A stretch of DNA of 55,371 bases from Pseudomonas sp. (GCF_030690725.1 NZ_JAUYGD010000039.1:1-55371); one strand, 5' to 3'. Counted from the first letter of the stretch, positions 43,456-51,960 are shown. The notes: a model not told the origin generated them from the sequence alone. Numbers and translations: made by a program.

Positions 43456-43469
43456 ACATCATCTGATGT
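43456..43469. promoter_or_regulatory. Candidate operator for the MerR-family regulator
   Basis: ACATCATCTGATGT, a perfect dyad (ACATCA-TC-TGATGT), lies about 100 bases upstream of the alpha/beta hydrolase start and in the divergent gap with the MerR-family gene. The location fits a regulator site; no binding is shown. Confidence 0.35.
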
Positions 43470-43681
43470 CACGGTTATTGTTGGGCGCACGGGATGCATC
43501 TGCCTAGCCATCGGCGGAACTCATTAGCGGCTCTGTTACGGTGTTACTGAAATGGCTGAAAGCCTTCTGCAACAAGGCTTTGCGCGCAGTGCGCAAGGCT
43601 GCCTGAGCTGCTCGGTAGCGCAAGTCCAGCCCTTGGTTGGGGCGTTTGTTGCCACGCTGTTGTCCCGTTGCAGGGGCAGCT

Positions 43682-44521
43682 ATGATCGCCGCCATGAATA
43701 CAGTCTCTGCATTTCTTCAGCGTTTACTGGGCAGCGCCGCACCTGTGGTGGAGGCGGTGTCCGTCGAGTACCGGGTCGATGACCTGGCCCGGGCGGCGCA
43801 GACCACGGTACGCAATGTGCGCGCCTATCAAGACCAGGGCTTGCTGCCGCCACCCGAGCGGCGCGGCCGGCTGGGGATCTACAACGGCGAGCACCTGGCG
43901 CGGCTGAAACTGATCGGCCAGTTGCTGGAGCGTGGCTACAGCATCGCCAGCATTCGTGAGCTTTTTGAAGCCTGGGCGCAGGGGCGTGATCTGGCCCATG
44001 TGCTGGGGCTGGAGCAGGCGATTCAAGGGCCGGGCCAGCCGGAGCAGGCCGAGCAACTGTCCTTTGCGCAGCTGCAGGCGCTGTTCGGCGAGGCGCTGGA
44101 TGATCAGGTGATCGAGCGTGCCCTGGCCCTGGGCCTGCTGGAGTTTGCCGGCGATCATCTGCGCGTCCCCAGCCCCAAGCTGTTTGCCGCCGGGCTTGAG
44201 CTGTACCGCGCCGGTATTCCTTTGCCGGCATTACTCGATGAGTTGGCGGCCATTCGCGGGCATGTGCAGCAGGTGGCCACTGGCATCGTCACGATGATTA
44301 CCCAACAACTGGTCAATCCGCTGCTGCATAGCGACTTGCCGCATGCCGATGACCTTGAGCGGCTTAGCGTGCAGCTGCTGCAACTGCGTCCATTGGTCGA
44401 GCAGGTAGTCGTGGCCGAACTTGCGCGCAGCTTGCCCGAGGCGGCTAATCGCGAGTTGAGCGAGCGGGTACACAAGCTGCTGGAAGGTTTTTTGCGCAGC
44501 GCAGATTCACAGCAGCAGTAA
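43682..44521 (+). CDS. MerR-family transcriptional regulator
   Basis: About 279 residues. HTH at about 25-80 (YRVDDLARAAQTTVRNVRAYQDQGLLPPPERRGRLGIYNGEHLARLKLI) and a long helical effector region. Longer than typical MerR proteins and without metal-binding Cys, so it may sense an organic molecule. Divergent from the two hydrolase genes, which it may control. ATG 43682 has AGGGG 6 bases upstream; ATG 43694 is the alternative. Its 3' end overlaps the convergent gene by 15 bases. Confidence 0.82.
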   Translation: MIAAMNTVSAFLQRLLGSAAPVVEAVSVEYRVDDLARAAQTTVRNVRAYQDQGLLPPPERRGRLGIYNGEHLARLKLIGQLLERGYSIASIRELFEAWAQGRDLAHVLGLEQAIQGPGQPEQAEQLSFAQLQALFGEALDDQVIERALALGLLEFAGDHLRVPSPKLFAAGLELYRAGIPLPALLDELAAIRGHVQQVATGIVTMITQQLVNPLLHSDLPHADDLERLSVQLLQLRPLVEQVVVAELARSLPEAANRELSERVHKLLEGFLRSADSQQQ

Positions 44522-45763
44522 TACCGCCGCGCCCGCTAGCAGACCTGCAGCCATCACCGGCAGGGTCATCAGCGCCAGTTTGCGCCCGCCGATCAGTGCG
44601 ATCAGAAAGCCTTTGACCAGGCTGTTGCTCAGCGCTGCGAGAAAAATCCCCTGCACCGCGACCTGTGCATCCAGTTCGCCCTGGGCGCTGCGGGCCAGCG
44701 ACAGGGTGATCGCATCCACATCGGCCAGCCCCGAGAGCAGCGCCACCAGGTACACACCGACATCGCCAAGCCAGTGCTGTGCGGCCTCGACCAGTAGCAG
44801 AATCAATGCCAGCAACGCGGCAAAGCGCAGCGCCGGGCCCAGTTCGAAGGGGTTTTTCAGCGGCGGCTCGGCCTGCTCTTCACTCTCCGTGCCGGCGCGG
44901 CGGAAGTACAGCAGCGCGCCGCCGGCGTACACCAGGGTGGCGATGCCCAGGGGCCAAGCCAGTTGCGGCAGTAGGCTGGCGTTGACCAGGCCGACTTCCA
45001 GCAACACCCGTGGAAACATCAGCGCCGAGGTGGCGAGCAGGCCGCAGGCCAGAATTGCTTGCAGATTTCGTCCCGGGGCCAGGCGTGCCAGGGTCACGGT
45101 CATCGCCGTGGACGACACCACGCCGCCGAGCAGCGCGGTGATCAGCAGGCCGTGGCGCATCCCTACCAGGCGAATCGCCACATAGGCGGCAAAGCCGATG
45201 CTGGCAATCAGCACCACCATCCACCAGATGGCGTAGGGGTTGAAGGCCTGCCAGGGGCCGTAGCCCTGATTGGGCAGCGCCGGCAGCAGCACCAGGGAAA
45301 TAAACAGCAGTTTCAGCGCGCCGGACAGTTCTGCCTCGCTAAGTCGTTGCAGGGCGCCGTGCAGGGATTGCTTGAGGCTCAGCAGCAGTGCCACCGCCAC
45401 GGCGCCCGCCGCCGCCAGCCCGGCATAACCGGCCATGGCCAGGCTGCCGAGCAGAAAGGTGATCAGCAGCGCCACTTCACTGGTCAGGCCCAGGTCGCCC
45501 AGGCGTTGCAGTTCGCCAAAATAGGAGGCCACCACCAGCAAGGCAAAACCGGCGAATATCACCGCCCAGGCGACCACGCCGAAGTGTTCGCCGAGCAGCA
45601 TGGCAAAGGCGCCGAGCAGGCTGCTCAGAGCGAAGGTGCGAATCCCCGCAACCAGCTGGGTGTCCTCGGTATTACGCCCTTGCCAACCGCGTTCGGCGCC
45701 AATCAGCAGGCCGGCGGCCAGGGCGCTGGCGAAATTCAGCAGGGTGTCGAGGGCTTCCGGCAT
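44507..45763 (-). CDS. MgtC/SapB-DUF4010 family membrane protein
   Basis: About 418 residues, mostly membrane helices. The N-terminal MgtC-like domain (FASALAAGLLIGAERGWQGR...VAGIRTFALSSLLGA) is followed by a DUF4010-type region (GGVVSSTAMTVTLARLA, GLADVDAITLSLAR, SNSLVKGFLIALIGG). Probable membrane transporter or regulator of unknown substrate. Start at ATG 45763 with AGGATCT upstream. Confidence 0.8.
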   Translation of the reverse strand: MPEALDTLLNFASALAAGLLIGAERGWQGRNTEDTQLVAGIRTFALSSLLGAFAMLLGEHFGVVAWAVIFAGFALLVVASYFGELQRLGDLGLTSEVALLITFLLGSLAMAGYAGLAAAGAVAVALLLSLKQSLHGALQRLSEAELSGALKLLFISLVLLPALPNQGYGPWQAFNPYAIWWMVVLIASIGFAAYVAIRLVGMRHGLLITALLGGVVSSTAMTVTLARLAPGRNLQAILACGLLATSALMFPRVLLEVGLVNASLLPQLAWPLGIATLVYAGGALLYFRRAGTESEEQAEPPLKNPFELGPALRFAALLALILLLVEAAQHWLGDVGVYLVALLSGLADVDAITLSLARSAQGELDAQVAVQGIFLAALSNSLVKGFLIALIGGRKLALMTLPVMAAGLLAGAAVLLLL

Positions 45764-45910
45764 GAGCAGATCCTGGGTTGGCAATGCTGGCAGTCTAGCC
45801 AGAGAGCCCCGCACTGTATCGCGGCAGGTCAGTCTAAGGCGCAGTGCTGCGCAAGATTGTTCAAGACGCCGCAGCCACGATGCGCCAGGCTATGCCGCAA
45901 AGGAGGGCGC

Positions 45911-46624
45911 ATGAGCCGTTTACAGCAGTTTACCTATGGGGTTCGCGACAGTATCCCGATGATCGTCGGGATTCTGCCGTTTGGGCTGATCTATGGCGCG
46001 TTGGCCAGCCTGGCTGGGTTGAGCCTGGGGCAGGCGCTGGGCATGTCGTTACTGGTATATGCCGGCTCGGCGCAGTTTATTGCCATCAGCCTGCTGACCT
46101 TGGGCAGCGGCGCGGTGGTGATTCTGCTCACCACACTGGTGGTCAATCTGCGCCATGTGCTCTACAGCGCGGCGCTGCAGCCTTATGTCGGCAAGTTGTC
46201 GCAGCGTTGGCGGGTGCCGCTTGCGTTCGGCTTGACCGATGAGACCTTTGCCGTGGTGCAGCGGCGTTATCTGGCGCGCGGTATGACTGAGCATGGCCAG
46301 TGGTATCACGCTGGCGTGGCGTTGGCGTTGTACTTGTCCTGGGTGTCCAGCTCGCTGGTCGGTGCGTTGTTTGGCCAGAGCGTGCCGAACCTCGCAGGTT
46401 GGGGGTTGGACTTCGCCATGCTGGCGACCTTTATCGGCATTGTGGTGCCGGCGCTGCGTAACCAGCCGCAGATTGTCGCCGCTCTGGTAGCCGGTGCGGT
46501 GGCGTTGCTGTGCCATGCCTGGCCCTACAAATTAGGGCTAATGGCGGCTGCGTTGAGCGGCATCGCGGCCGGTGTATGGCTAGAGCGCTGCAAAACGCCG
46601 GTGACTGTCGGGGAGGGCGCGTGA
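45911..46624 (+). CDS. azlC: AzlC-family branched-chain amino acid exporter subunit
   Basis: 237 residues, membrane protein of the AzlC/YgaZ family (RDSIPMIVGILPFGLIYGALA, AGSAQFIAISLL, NLRHVLYSAAL, TDETFAV). Forms an exporter with the AzlD subunit encoded next. AGGAGG lies 4 bases before the ATG. Confidence 0.9.
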   Translation: MSRLQQFTYGVRDSIPMIVGILPFGLIYGALASLAGLSLGQALGMSLLVYAGSAQFIAISLLTLGSGAVVILLTTLVVNLRHVLYSAALQPYVGKLSQRWRVPLAFGLTDETFAVVQRRYLARGMTEHGQWYHAGVALALYLSWVSSSLVGALFGQSVPNLAGWGLDFAMLATFIGIVVPALRNQPQIVAALVAGAVALLCHAWPYKLGLMAAALSGIAAGVWLERCKTPVTVGEGA

Positions 46625-46953
46625 TGGCTATCTGGCTGCTGATTCTCGGTATGGCGCTGATCACTTTTGCGATTCGCTACAGCCTGTTTGCCTTTCCCGA
46701 TCTGCGTTTCCCGCCGCTGGTGCGCCAGGGCCTGAATTACGTGCCGACCGCTGTGCTGAGCGCCATCGTGCTGCCGGGCATGCTGATTCCTGATGGCCAG
46801 CACTGGGCGTTCAGCCTGGACAATGCCTATCTGCTGGCGGGGCTGGCGACTATTGCTATCGCCGGGCTGACCCGGCATCTACTGGCTACCATCGGCGGCG
46901 GTCTGCTGGTGTTCTTTATCGTGCGTTGGTTGTTGGGTCAGTTGCCCCTGTAA
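46624..46953 (+). CDS. azlD: AzlD-family branched-chain amino acid exporter subunit
   Basis: 109 residues, four hydrophobic helices (WLLILGMALITFAIRYSLF ... LNYVPTAVLSAIVLPGML). The ATG overlaps the azlC stop by one base (TGATG), indicating coupled translation. Confidence 0.88.
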   Translation: MAIWLLILGMALITFAIRYSLFAFPDLRFPPLVRQGLNYVPTAVLSAIVLPGMLIPDGQHWAFSLDNAYLLAGLATIAIAGLTRHLLATIGGGLLVFFIVRWLLGQLPL

Positions 46954-47082
46954 GCAGGGTTATTTGCCCCCTGCATTTGTAGAAAATGCAGCAAAAGGCA
47001 GGTTTCGCTGTGGCTTTGTGAGGTGTTCTTGCAGTCAAATGCCTGACAACCCGCTTGGCCACTGCAGACAGGTACACGGACG

Positions 47083-48957
47083 ATGACCGAACAATCACAA
47101 TTCGCATTGCTGGGTAAAAAGCGCTTTTTGCCGTTTTTCCTTACCCAGCTGCTGGGTGCTTTCAACGACAACATCTTCAAGCAATCACTGATTCTCGCCA
47201 TTCTGTTCAAGATCAGCTCCGGTGCCGACAAGGCTTTGCTGGTCAACCTCTGCGCGCTGCTGTTTATCCTGCCGTTCTTTCTGTTCTCGGCCCTCGGCGG
47301 CCAGTTTGGTGAGAAGTTCGCCAAGGACTCGCTGATCCGCAAGATCAAGTTCGCCGAGATCGTGATCATGCTGCTCGGCGCCGTCGGTGTGCTGCTCGGC
47401 AACCTGCCAATAATGCTCGCGGTGCTGTTTGCCATGGGCACCCAGTCGGCGCTGTTTGGTCCGGTGAAGTATTCGATTTTGCCGCAGCACCTTGAAGAGC
47501 AAGAGCTGGTGGGCGGTAACGCGCTGGTCGAGATGGGCACGTTTTTGGCCATCCTCGCCGGCACCATTGGCGCGGGCATCATCATGGCCAGCAGCGGTTA
47601 CGCGCATATTGTCGCGGCCTGCGTGGTGCTGGTGGCGGTGTTTGGCTACCTGGCCAGTCGCGGCATTCCTGCGGCATCAGCGGCGATGCCACAGCTCAAG
47701 CTGGATTGGAACATCCTGCGTCAGTCCTGGCTGATCATGAAACTTGGCCTGGGCCAGCGCCCAGCTGTGTCGCGCTCGCTGGTGGGCAACTCCTGGTTCT
47801 GGTTTCTCGGTGCGGTGTACCTGACGCAGATTCCGGCTTATGCCAAAGAGTGGCTGTACGGTGATGAAAGTGTGGTCACGCTGATTCTCACCGTGTTTTC
47901 GGTCGGTATCGCGCTGGGTTCGATGCTCTGCGAGCGCATGAGCGGGCACAAGGTGGAAATCGGTCTGGTGCCGTTCGGCTCGATCGGCCTGACCCTGTTC
48001 GGCATTCTGCTCTGGTGGTTCTCCGGCGGCTTCCCTGAAGCAGCAGAGGCGCATGACTGGCTAGCGGTGCTGAGCATTGGCCAGGCCTGGTGGATTCTTG
48101 GTTCGATTCTCGGCATTGGCCTGTTCGGCGGCTTCTATATCGTGCCGTTGTATGCGCTGATCCAGTCGCGCACCGCTGAGCATGAGCGGGCGCGGGTGAT
48201 CGCCGCCAACAACATCCTCAATGCGCTGTTTATGGTGATCTCGGCGGTTGTATCGATCCTGTTTCTCAGTATTGCCGAGCTGTCGATACCGCAGCTGTTC
48301 CTGACCATTTCGCTGATGAACATCGCGGTCAACAGCTACATCTTCAAGATCGTTCCCGAATTCAGCATGCGCTTTATGATCTGGCTGCTCAGCCACTCGA
48401 TGTACCGGGTTGAGCACAAGGGGCTGGAGGCGATCCCTGATGAGGGGGCGGCGGTGCTGGTGTGCAACCACGTGTCGTTTGTCGATGCGCTGCTGATTGG
48501 CGGTGCGGTGCGCCGGCCGGTGCGTTTTGTCATGTACTACAAGATCTACAACCTGCCGGTGCTCAACTTTATCTTCCGCACCGCCGGCACTGTGCCGATA
48601 GCTGGGCGCAACGAAGACCTGCTGATCTATGACGCTGCGTTCAAGAAAATCGCCGAATACCTGCGCAATGGTGAAGTGGTGTGCATCTTCCCGGAAGGCA
48701 AGTTGACCACCGATGGCGAACTGAATGAATTCAAGAACGGCATTGAACGCATCGTCGAGGCCAACCCAGTGCCGGTGATTCCCATGGCGCTGCAGGGCTT
48801 GTGGGGCAGCTTCTTCAGCCGTGATCCGCACAAGGGCTTGTTCAAGCGCCTGTGGTCGCGCATCACCTTGGTGGCCGGTACGCCGGTCGCGCCCGAACTG
48901 GTCAAGCGCGAGTTGCTGCAGGCTCAGGTGGCTGAGTTGCGCGGTGAGCGGCGTTAA
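47083..48957 (+). CDS. LplT-like MFS transporter fused to a PlsC-type acyltransferase
   Basis: 624 residues. Residues 1-420: MFS transporter of the LplT lysophospholipid flippase type (FLPFFLTQLLGAFNDNIFKQSL start). Residues 440-620: acyltransferase with the H-x4-D motif CNHVSFVDALL near 460, and EGKLTTDGE. E. coli splits these functions between LplT and Aas; the AMP-ligase part of Aas is absent here. Likely imports and re-acylates lysophospholipids. Terminator follows. Confidence 0.88.
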   Translation: MTEQSQFALLGKKRFLPFFLTQLLGAFNDNIFKQSLILAILFKISSGADKALLVNLCALLFILPFFLFSALGGQFGEKFAKDSLIRKIKFAEIVIMLLGAVGVLLGNLPIMLAVLFAMGTQSALFGPVKYSILPQHLEEQELVGGNALVEMGTFLAILAGTIGAGIIMASSGYAHIVAACVVLVAVFGYLASRGIPAASAAMPQLKLDWNILRQSWLIMKLGLGQRPAVSRSLVGNSWFWFLGAVYLTQIPAYAKEWLYGDESVVTLILTVFSVGIALGSMLCERMSGHKVEIGLVPFGSIGLTLFGILLWWFSGGFPEAAEAHDWLAVLSIGQAWWILGSILGIGLFGGFYIVPLYALIQSRTAEHERARVIAANNILNALFMVISAVVSILFLSIAELSIPQLFLTISLMNIAVNSYIFKIVPEFSMRFMIWLLSHSMYRVEHKGLEAIPDEGAAVLVCNHVSFVDALLIGGAVRRPVRFVMYYKIYNLPVLNFIFRTAGTVPIAGRNEDLLIYDAAFKKIAEYLRNGEVVCIFPEGKLTTDGELNEFKNGIERIVEANPVPVIPMALQGLWGSFFSRDPHKGLFKRLWSRITLVAGTPVAPELVKRELLQAQVAELRGERR

Positions 48958-49007
48958 AGCGCAGAGATGAAAAAAACCGCCAACTTGGCGTAATGCTGTT
49001 CACATAA

Positions 49008-49050
49008 GAAAAATGCCGCTTCGCCCTTGCCAGGGAAGCGGCATTTCTTT
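49008..49050 (+). terminator. Terminator of the LplT-PlsC fusion gene
   Basis: AAATGCCGCTTC pairs GAAGCGGCATTT across about 12 bases, followed by CTTT. Confidence 0.75.
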
Positions 49051-49060
49051 GTGCTCACCA

Positions 49061-49112
49061 CCGTAGGATGGGTGCTAACCCATCAATTGGCTGATGGGTT
49101 AGCACCCATCCT
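49061..49112. repeat. REP palindrome interrupted by the IS110 element (left part)
   Basis: A 24-base arm (49061-49084, starting CCGTAGGATGGGTGCTAACC), an 8-base loop and 20 bases of the opposite arm, ending at CT (49111-49112). The missing four bases, ACGG, are found at 50330-50333 directly after the element. Restored, the arm is a perfect complement of the first over 24 bases. Confidence 0.85.
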
Positions 49113-49119
49113 TGTATCT

Positions 49120-49304
49120 CGACTACAGCCTCTCCGGAGGTGATAGTTCCCGACTGATCATCGGGGGAGAGAACGCAAGCCGTACCCATCCTTAAGCCTT
49201 GAGCTTGTTTCGTAGATAGCGCTGCGCTCCTCCGCACTCATCCAGCAGTCCGAACGGTATCTAGAGCCACGAGCTCGCATCAGCAAGGTTGGGCGGATGC
49301 AGTG
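49120..49304 (+). ncRNA. Candidate bridge RNA of the IS110 element
   Basis: Fold by eye: 5' stem-loop CCCGA/TCGGG (49149-49165). Target loop closed by CGCA/TGCG and flanking pairs (49169-49229) with left guide ACCCATCCT (49184-49192), inner hairpin AAGC/GCTT, and right guide CGTAG (49211-49215). Donor loop closed by CATCC/GGATG plus GTCCGA/TTGGGC (49236-49303) with guide ACGGTATCT (49254-49262), inner hairpin GAGC/GCTC and CAAG (49284-49287). The length of about 180 bases agrees with known IS621 bridge RNA. Ends are approximate. Confidence 0.75.
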
Positions 49305-49337
49305 ATGATCAATAGACAATATGAGAAGGAGGAGCCC

Positions 49338-50312
49338 ATGGCTGTTGTTGTCGGTATCGACATCGCCAAGCACACATTCGACATCGCGACCCTGCAGGTC
49401 AATGGCAAGCACCGAACGAAAGCCAAGCTGGCGAATGATCGAGACGGATTCGAGGTGCTGCAGCAATGGCTGCTCAAGCACGCCGCGCCGCAAGCCTGGA
49501 TCGTGATGGAGGCAACGGGGATATATCACGAAGCCCTCGCCGAATGGCTGTACGAGCAAGGTTATCGGGTCTGCGTCCTCAATCCTGCCCATGTGGCCTA
49601 CTATGCCCGCAGCCAGTTACAGCGAGTGAAAACCGACAAGGTCGATGCGAAGCTCATTGCCGACTATGGCAATAGGCATCAGGGCGAGTTGCGCGCTTGG
49701 AAGCCCGAGCCACCGGCCATACGCCGCCTGAAAGCGCTGGTGCATCGCCTGAAGGATCTCCAGGAGCTCGAGCAGATGGAGCGAAACCGCCTTGAGGTGG
49801 CAAGCGATTCCAATGTGCAGGCATCGATCGAGTCAGTTATTGAGCATACCCAACAGCAAATCGCAGAGACGCTTGAGGCGATCAAAAAGCACTTCGATGA
49901 CCATGACGATCTCAGAGGTCAGCGTGACCTACTTATGAGTATCAATGGCGTGGCAGACCGCACGGCAGCGCTATTGCTGGCCGAACTGGGGGACATCCAG
50001 CGGTTCGACAGCAGCAGAGCCGTCACAGCATTTTCCGGACTTAACCCCAGACTGCAGGAGTCAGGAAAGCTCAAGGGGCATGTGCGGATATCCCGTATGG
50101 TGTCGGCCAGGTTACGTGCAGGGCTCTACATGCCAGCGGTGGTTTCTATGACTTACAACCCCGCCATACGAGCACTGGCTGAGCGAATGAAAGCGAAAGG
50201 CAAGGCCGGCAAACAGATCGTCTGCGCGGCCATGCGTAAGTTGCTGTGTATCGCCTACGGCGTGCTGAAATCCGGCGAGCCGTTTGACCCAAAATTGGCA
50301 CTTGCGAGGTGA
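49338..50312 (+). CDS. IS110-family transposase (DEDD recombinase)
   Basis: 324 residues. DEDD residues Asp8 (VGIDIAK), Glu58 (VMEATGIY), Asp100 and Asp103 (KTDKVDAKLIA), and the C-terminal Tnp domain with INGVADRTAALLLAELGD, AFSGLNPRLQESG (Ser242 probably catalytic) and RMVSARLRAGLYMPA. Intact, so probably active. Such enzymes use a bridge RNA to choose target and donor. GGAGGAG precedes ATG 49338. Confidence 0.95.
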   Translation: MAVVVGIDIAKHTFDIATLQVNGKHRTKAKLANDRDGFEVLQQWLLKHAAPQAWIVMEATGIYHEALAEWLYEQGYRVCVLNPAHVAYYARSQLQRVKTDKVDAKLIADYGNRHQGELRAWKPEPPAIRRLKALVHRLKDLQELEQMERNRLEVASDSNVQASIESVIEHTQQQIAETLEAIKKHFDDHDDLRGQRDLLMSINGVADRTAALLLAELGDIQRFDSSRAVTAFSGLNPRLQESGKLKGHVRISRMVSARLRAGLYMPAVVSMTYNPAIRALAERMKAKGKAGKQIVCAAMRKLLCIAYGVLKSGEPFDPKLALAR

Positions 50313-50469
50313 GATCCAAGACGGTATCTACGGCCTGAACCACTGCCAAAGACTTAGAGCGAGGAAGATTTCAAAGCCCGCCGCTCTATAGGGCGTAAAG
50401 CGGCCCCACTTAACTGAACAGCATTGCGCTCTTTCAGCGGCCTTCTGCAGCTCAGACTCAAACCAGGGA

Positions 50470-50772
50470 TCAGCTCAACCGCGAGGTCGATTTGCGCACG
50501 ATCTTGATCGAATGCTTCAGCGTCGGCTTGCGCGTAACGCTGATGGCTTTGCGCGAGACCGTGTCGATGGTGATATTCCAGAAACCGCTGCTGGGTACGG
50601 TGATTTTGGCCGGGAAGGTGTCGAACGCGCCGCCGTGGTAAGTGTGCCGGCCGCCATTCTTGAAGCTGCGGAAGTTGGCATCGCTCATCAGGCGAATGTT
50701 GCAGGTCTGCGAGCACTCGATCACGATGACGTCGTCTTCGTTGAGGTGTTCGCGCTGGTGTATAAATTTCAT
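50470..50772 (-). CDS. DUF1883 domain protein
   Basis: 100 residues matching the DUF1883 pattern (MKFIHQREHLNEDDVIVIECS...NGGRHTYHGGAFDTFPAKITVPSSGFWNITID). Function unknown. It stands alone here; some DUF1883 proteins in other bacteria are fused to TIR-type domains, which suggests a sensing or defence link, but nothing here shows that. GGAG precedes the ATG. Confidence 0.75.
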   Translation of the reverse strand: MKFIHQREHLNEDDVIVIECSQTCNIRLMSDANFRSFKNGGRHTYHGGAFDTFPAKITVPSSGFWNITIDTVSRKAISVTRKPTLKHSIKIVRKSTSRLS

Positions 50773-50928
50773 CTACCGCTCCGCACAACTGGGTCAGGCT
50801 AATCAGGCCGCTAGTATGAGTGTCTGGCGTGGGTTGAGCCAGCGCTACGCGGTTTTGCCTGTGTCGCCGATGCCGGCCATCCTCGCCGCATACCACCGCA
50901 ACCGGCCCGGTGGTAGCATGCGCGCCCC

Positions 50929-51960
50929 ATGCATATTCACGACTTTCAGCAACGCCTCACCGATCTCGGTGCCAAGCCCATGCATATCGGGCGGATTACC
51001 CGTGCCTGGCTGCGCGGCATGCCGCTGGATACCGGTACGCGCAACCAGAAGACCGAGAACTTTCTGCCGCTGGCGGTGCGTAATGCCCTGCCCGAAATCA
51101 GCAGCGAACTCGATGGACTGGCGCGTCTGAGCTCTGAACACCCGGCGACGGACGGCTCGGCGCGCTTGTTGGTGGAACTGGCCGACAAACAGATGGTGGA
51201 GAGCGTGCTGCTGCCGCGCGATGGCCTGTGCGTCTCCAGCCAGGTGGGTTGCGCGGTGGGCTGCGTGTTCTGCATGACCGGCAAGAGCGGCCTGCTACGC
51301 CAGCTAAGCACCGCTGAGATCGTCGCCCAGGTAGCCCTGGCACGGCGCTTCCGAGCGGTTAAGAAAGTGGTGTTTATGGGCATGGGCGAGCCAGCCCATA
51401 ACCTCGATAACGTGCTCGAAGCGATCAATCTGCTCGGCACCGAGGGTGGTATCGGCCAGCGCAACCTGGTGTTCTCCACCGTCGGCGATCCACGGGTGTT
51501 CGAGCGGTTGCCGCAGCAGCAGGTCAAGCCGGCTCTGGCCCTATCGCTGCATACCACCGATGCCGAGCTACGCCAGACGCTGCTGCCGCGCGCGCCGCGT
51601 ATTGATCCTGAAGAACTGGTGGAACTGGGCGAAACCTACGCGCGGCAGATTGATTACCCGATCCAGTACCAGTGGACGCTGCTCAAGGGCATCAACGACA
51701 GCCAGGAGGAAATGGACGGCATCCTGCGCCTGCTCAAAGGCAAGTACGCGATCATGAACCTGATCCCCTACAACAGCCTGGAAGCCGATGAGTTCCAGCG
51801 CCCTGATGGTGACCGCATCGTGCAGATCGTGCGTTATCTGCACAGCCGTGGCGTACTGACCAAGGTGCGCAACTCGGCGGGCCAGGACATTGATGGCGGC
51901 TGCGGACAACTGCGTGCACGGGCAACCGAGGTGCTGGATCGGCGCAAAAGCCGTGCATAA
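50929..51960 (+). CDS. RlmN/Cfr-family radical SAM rRNA methyltransferase paralogue
   Basis: 343 residues. Radical SAM cluster Cys108-Cys112-Cys115 (VGCAVGCVFCMTG), GMGEP motif, and the C-terminal methyl-transfer Cys325 (GQDIDGGCGQLR). These are hallmarks of 23S rRNA A2503 methyltransferases. The N-terminal domain (MHIHDFQQRLTDLGAKPMHI) is shorter and unlike canonical RlmN, so it is likely a second paralogue rather than the housekeeping enzyme, target unproven. Confidence 0.82.
   Translation: MHIHDFQQRLTDLGAKPMHIGRITRAWLRGMPLDTGTRNQKTENFLPLAVRNALPEISSELDGLARLSSEHPATDGSARLLVELADKQMVESVLLPRDGLCVSSQVGCAVGCVFCMTGKSGLLRQLSTAEIVAQVALARRFRAVKKVVFMGMGEPAHNLDNVLEAINLLGTEGGIGQRNLVFSTVGDPRVFERLPQQQVKPALALSLHTTDAELRQTLLPRAPRIDPEELVELGETYARQIDYPIQYQWTLLKGINDSQEEMDGILRLLKGKYAIMNLIPYNSLEADEFQRPDGDRIVQIVRYLHSRGVLTKVRNSAGQDIDGGCGQLRARATEVLDRRKSRA

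Larger units (their letters stand above)
49113..50329 (+). mobile_element. IS110-family insertion sequence (IS621-like ends), 1217 bp
   Basis: Boundaries come from restoring the REP palindrome: left target ..ACCCATC, core CT (49111-49112), element starting TGTATCTCG, and ending ACGGTAT then CT (50328-50329), followed by ACGG. The joined ends read ACGGTAT-CT-TGTAT, one base different from the donor sequence I recall for IS621 (ACAGTATCTTGTAT). No terminal inverted repeats and no longer target duplication, as expected for IS110. Contains a leader with a bridge-RNA-like fold and an intact transposase gene. Confidence 0.88.

Noticed and set aside
45059..46624. Long reading frame extending azlC 284 codons upstream
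   Set aside because: The extension lies opposite the MgtC/DUF4010 gene and is Gln/His-rich shadow sequence; a strong AGGAGG site marks the real start at 45911.
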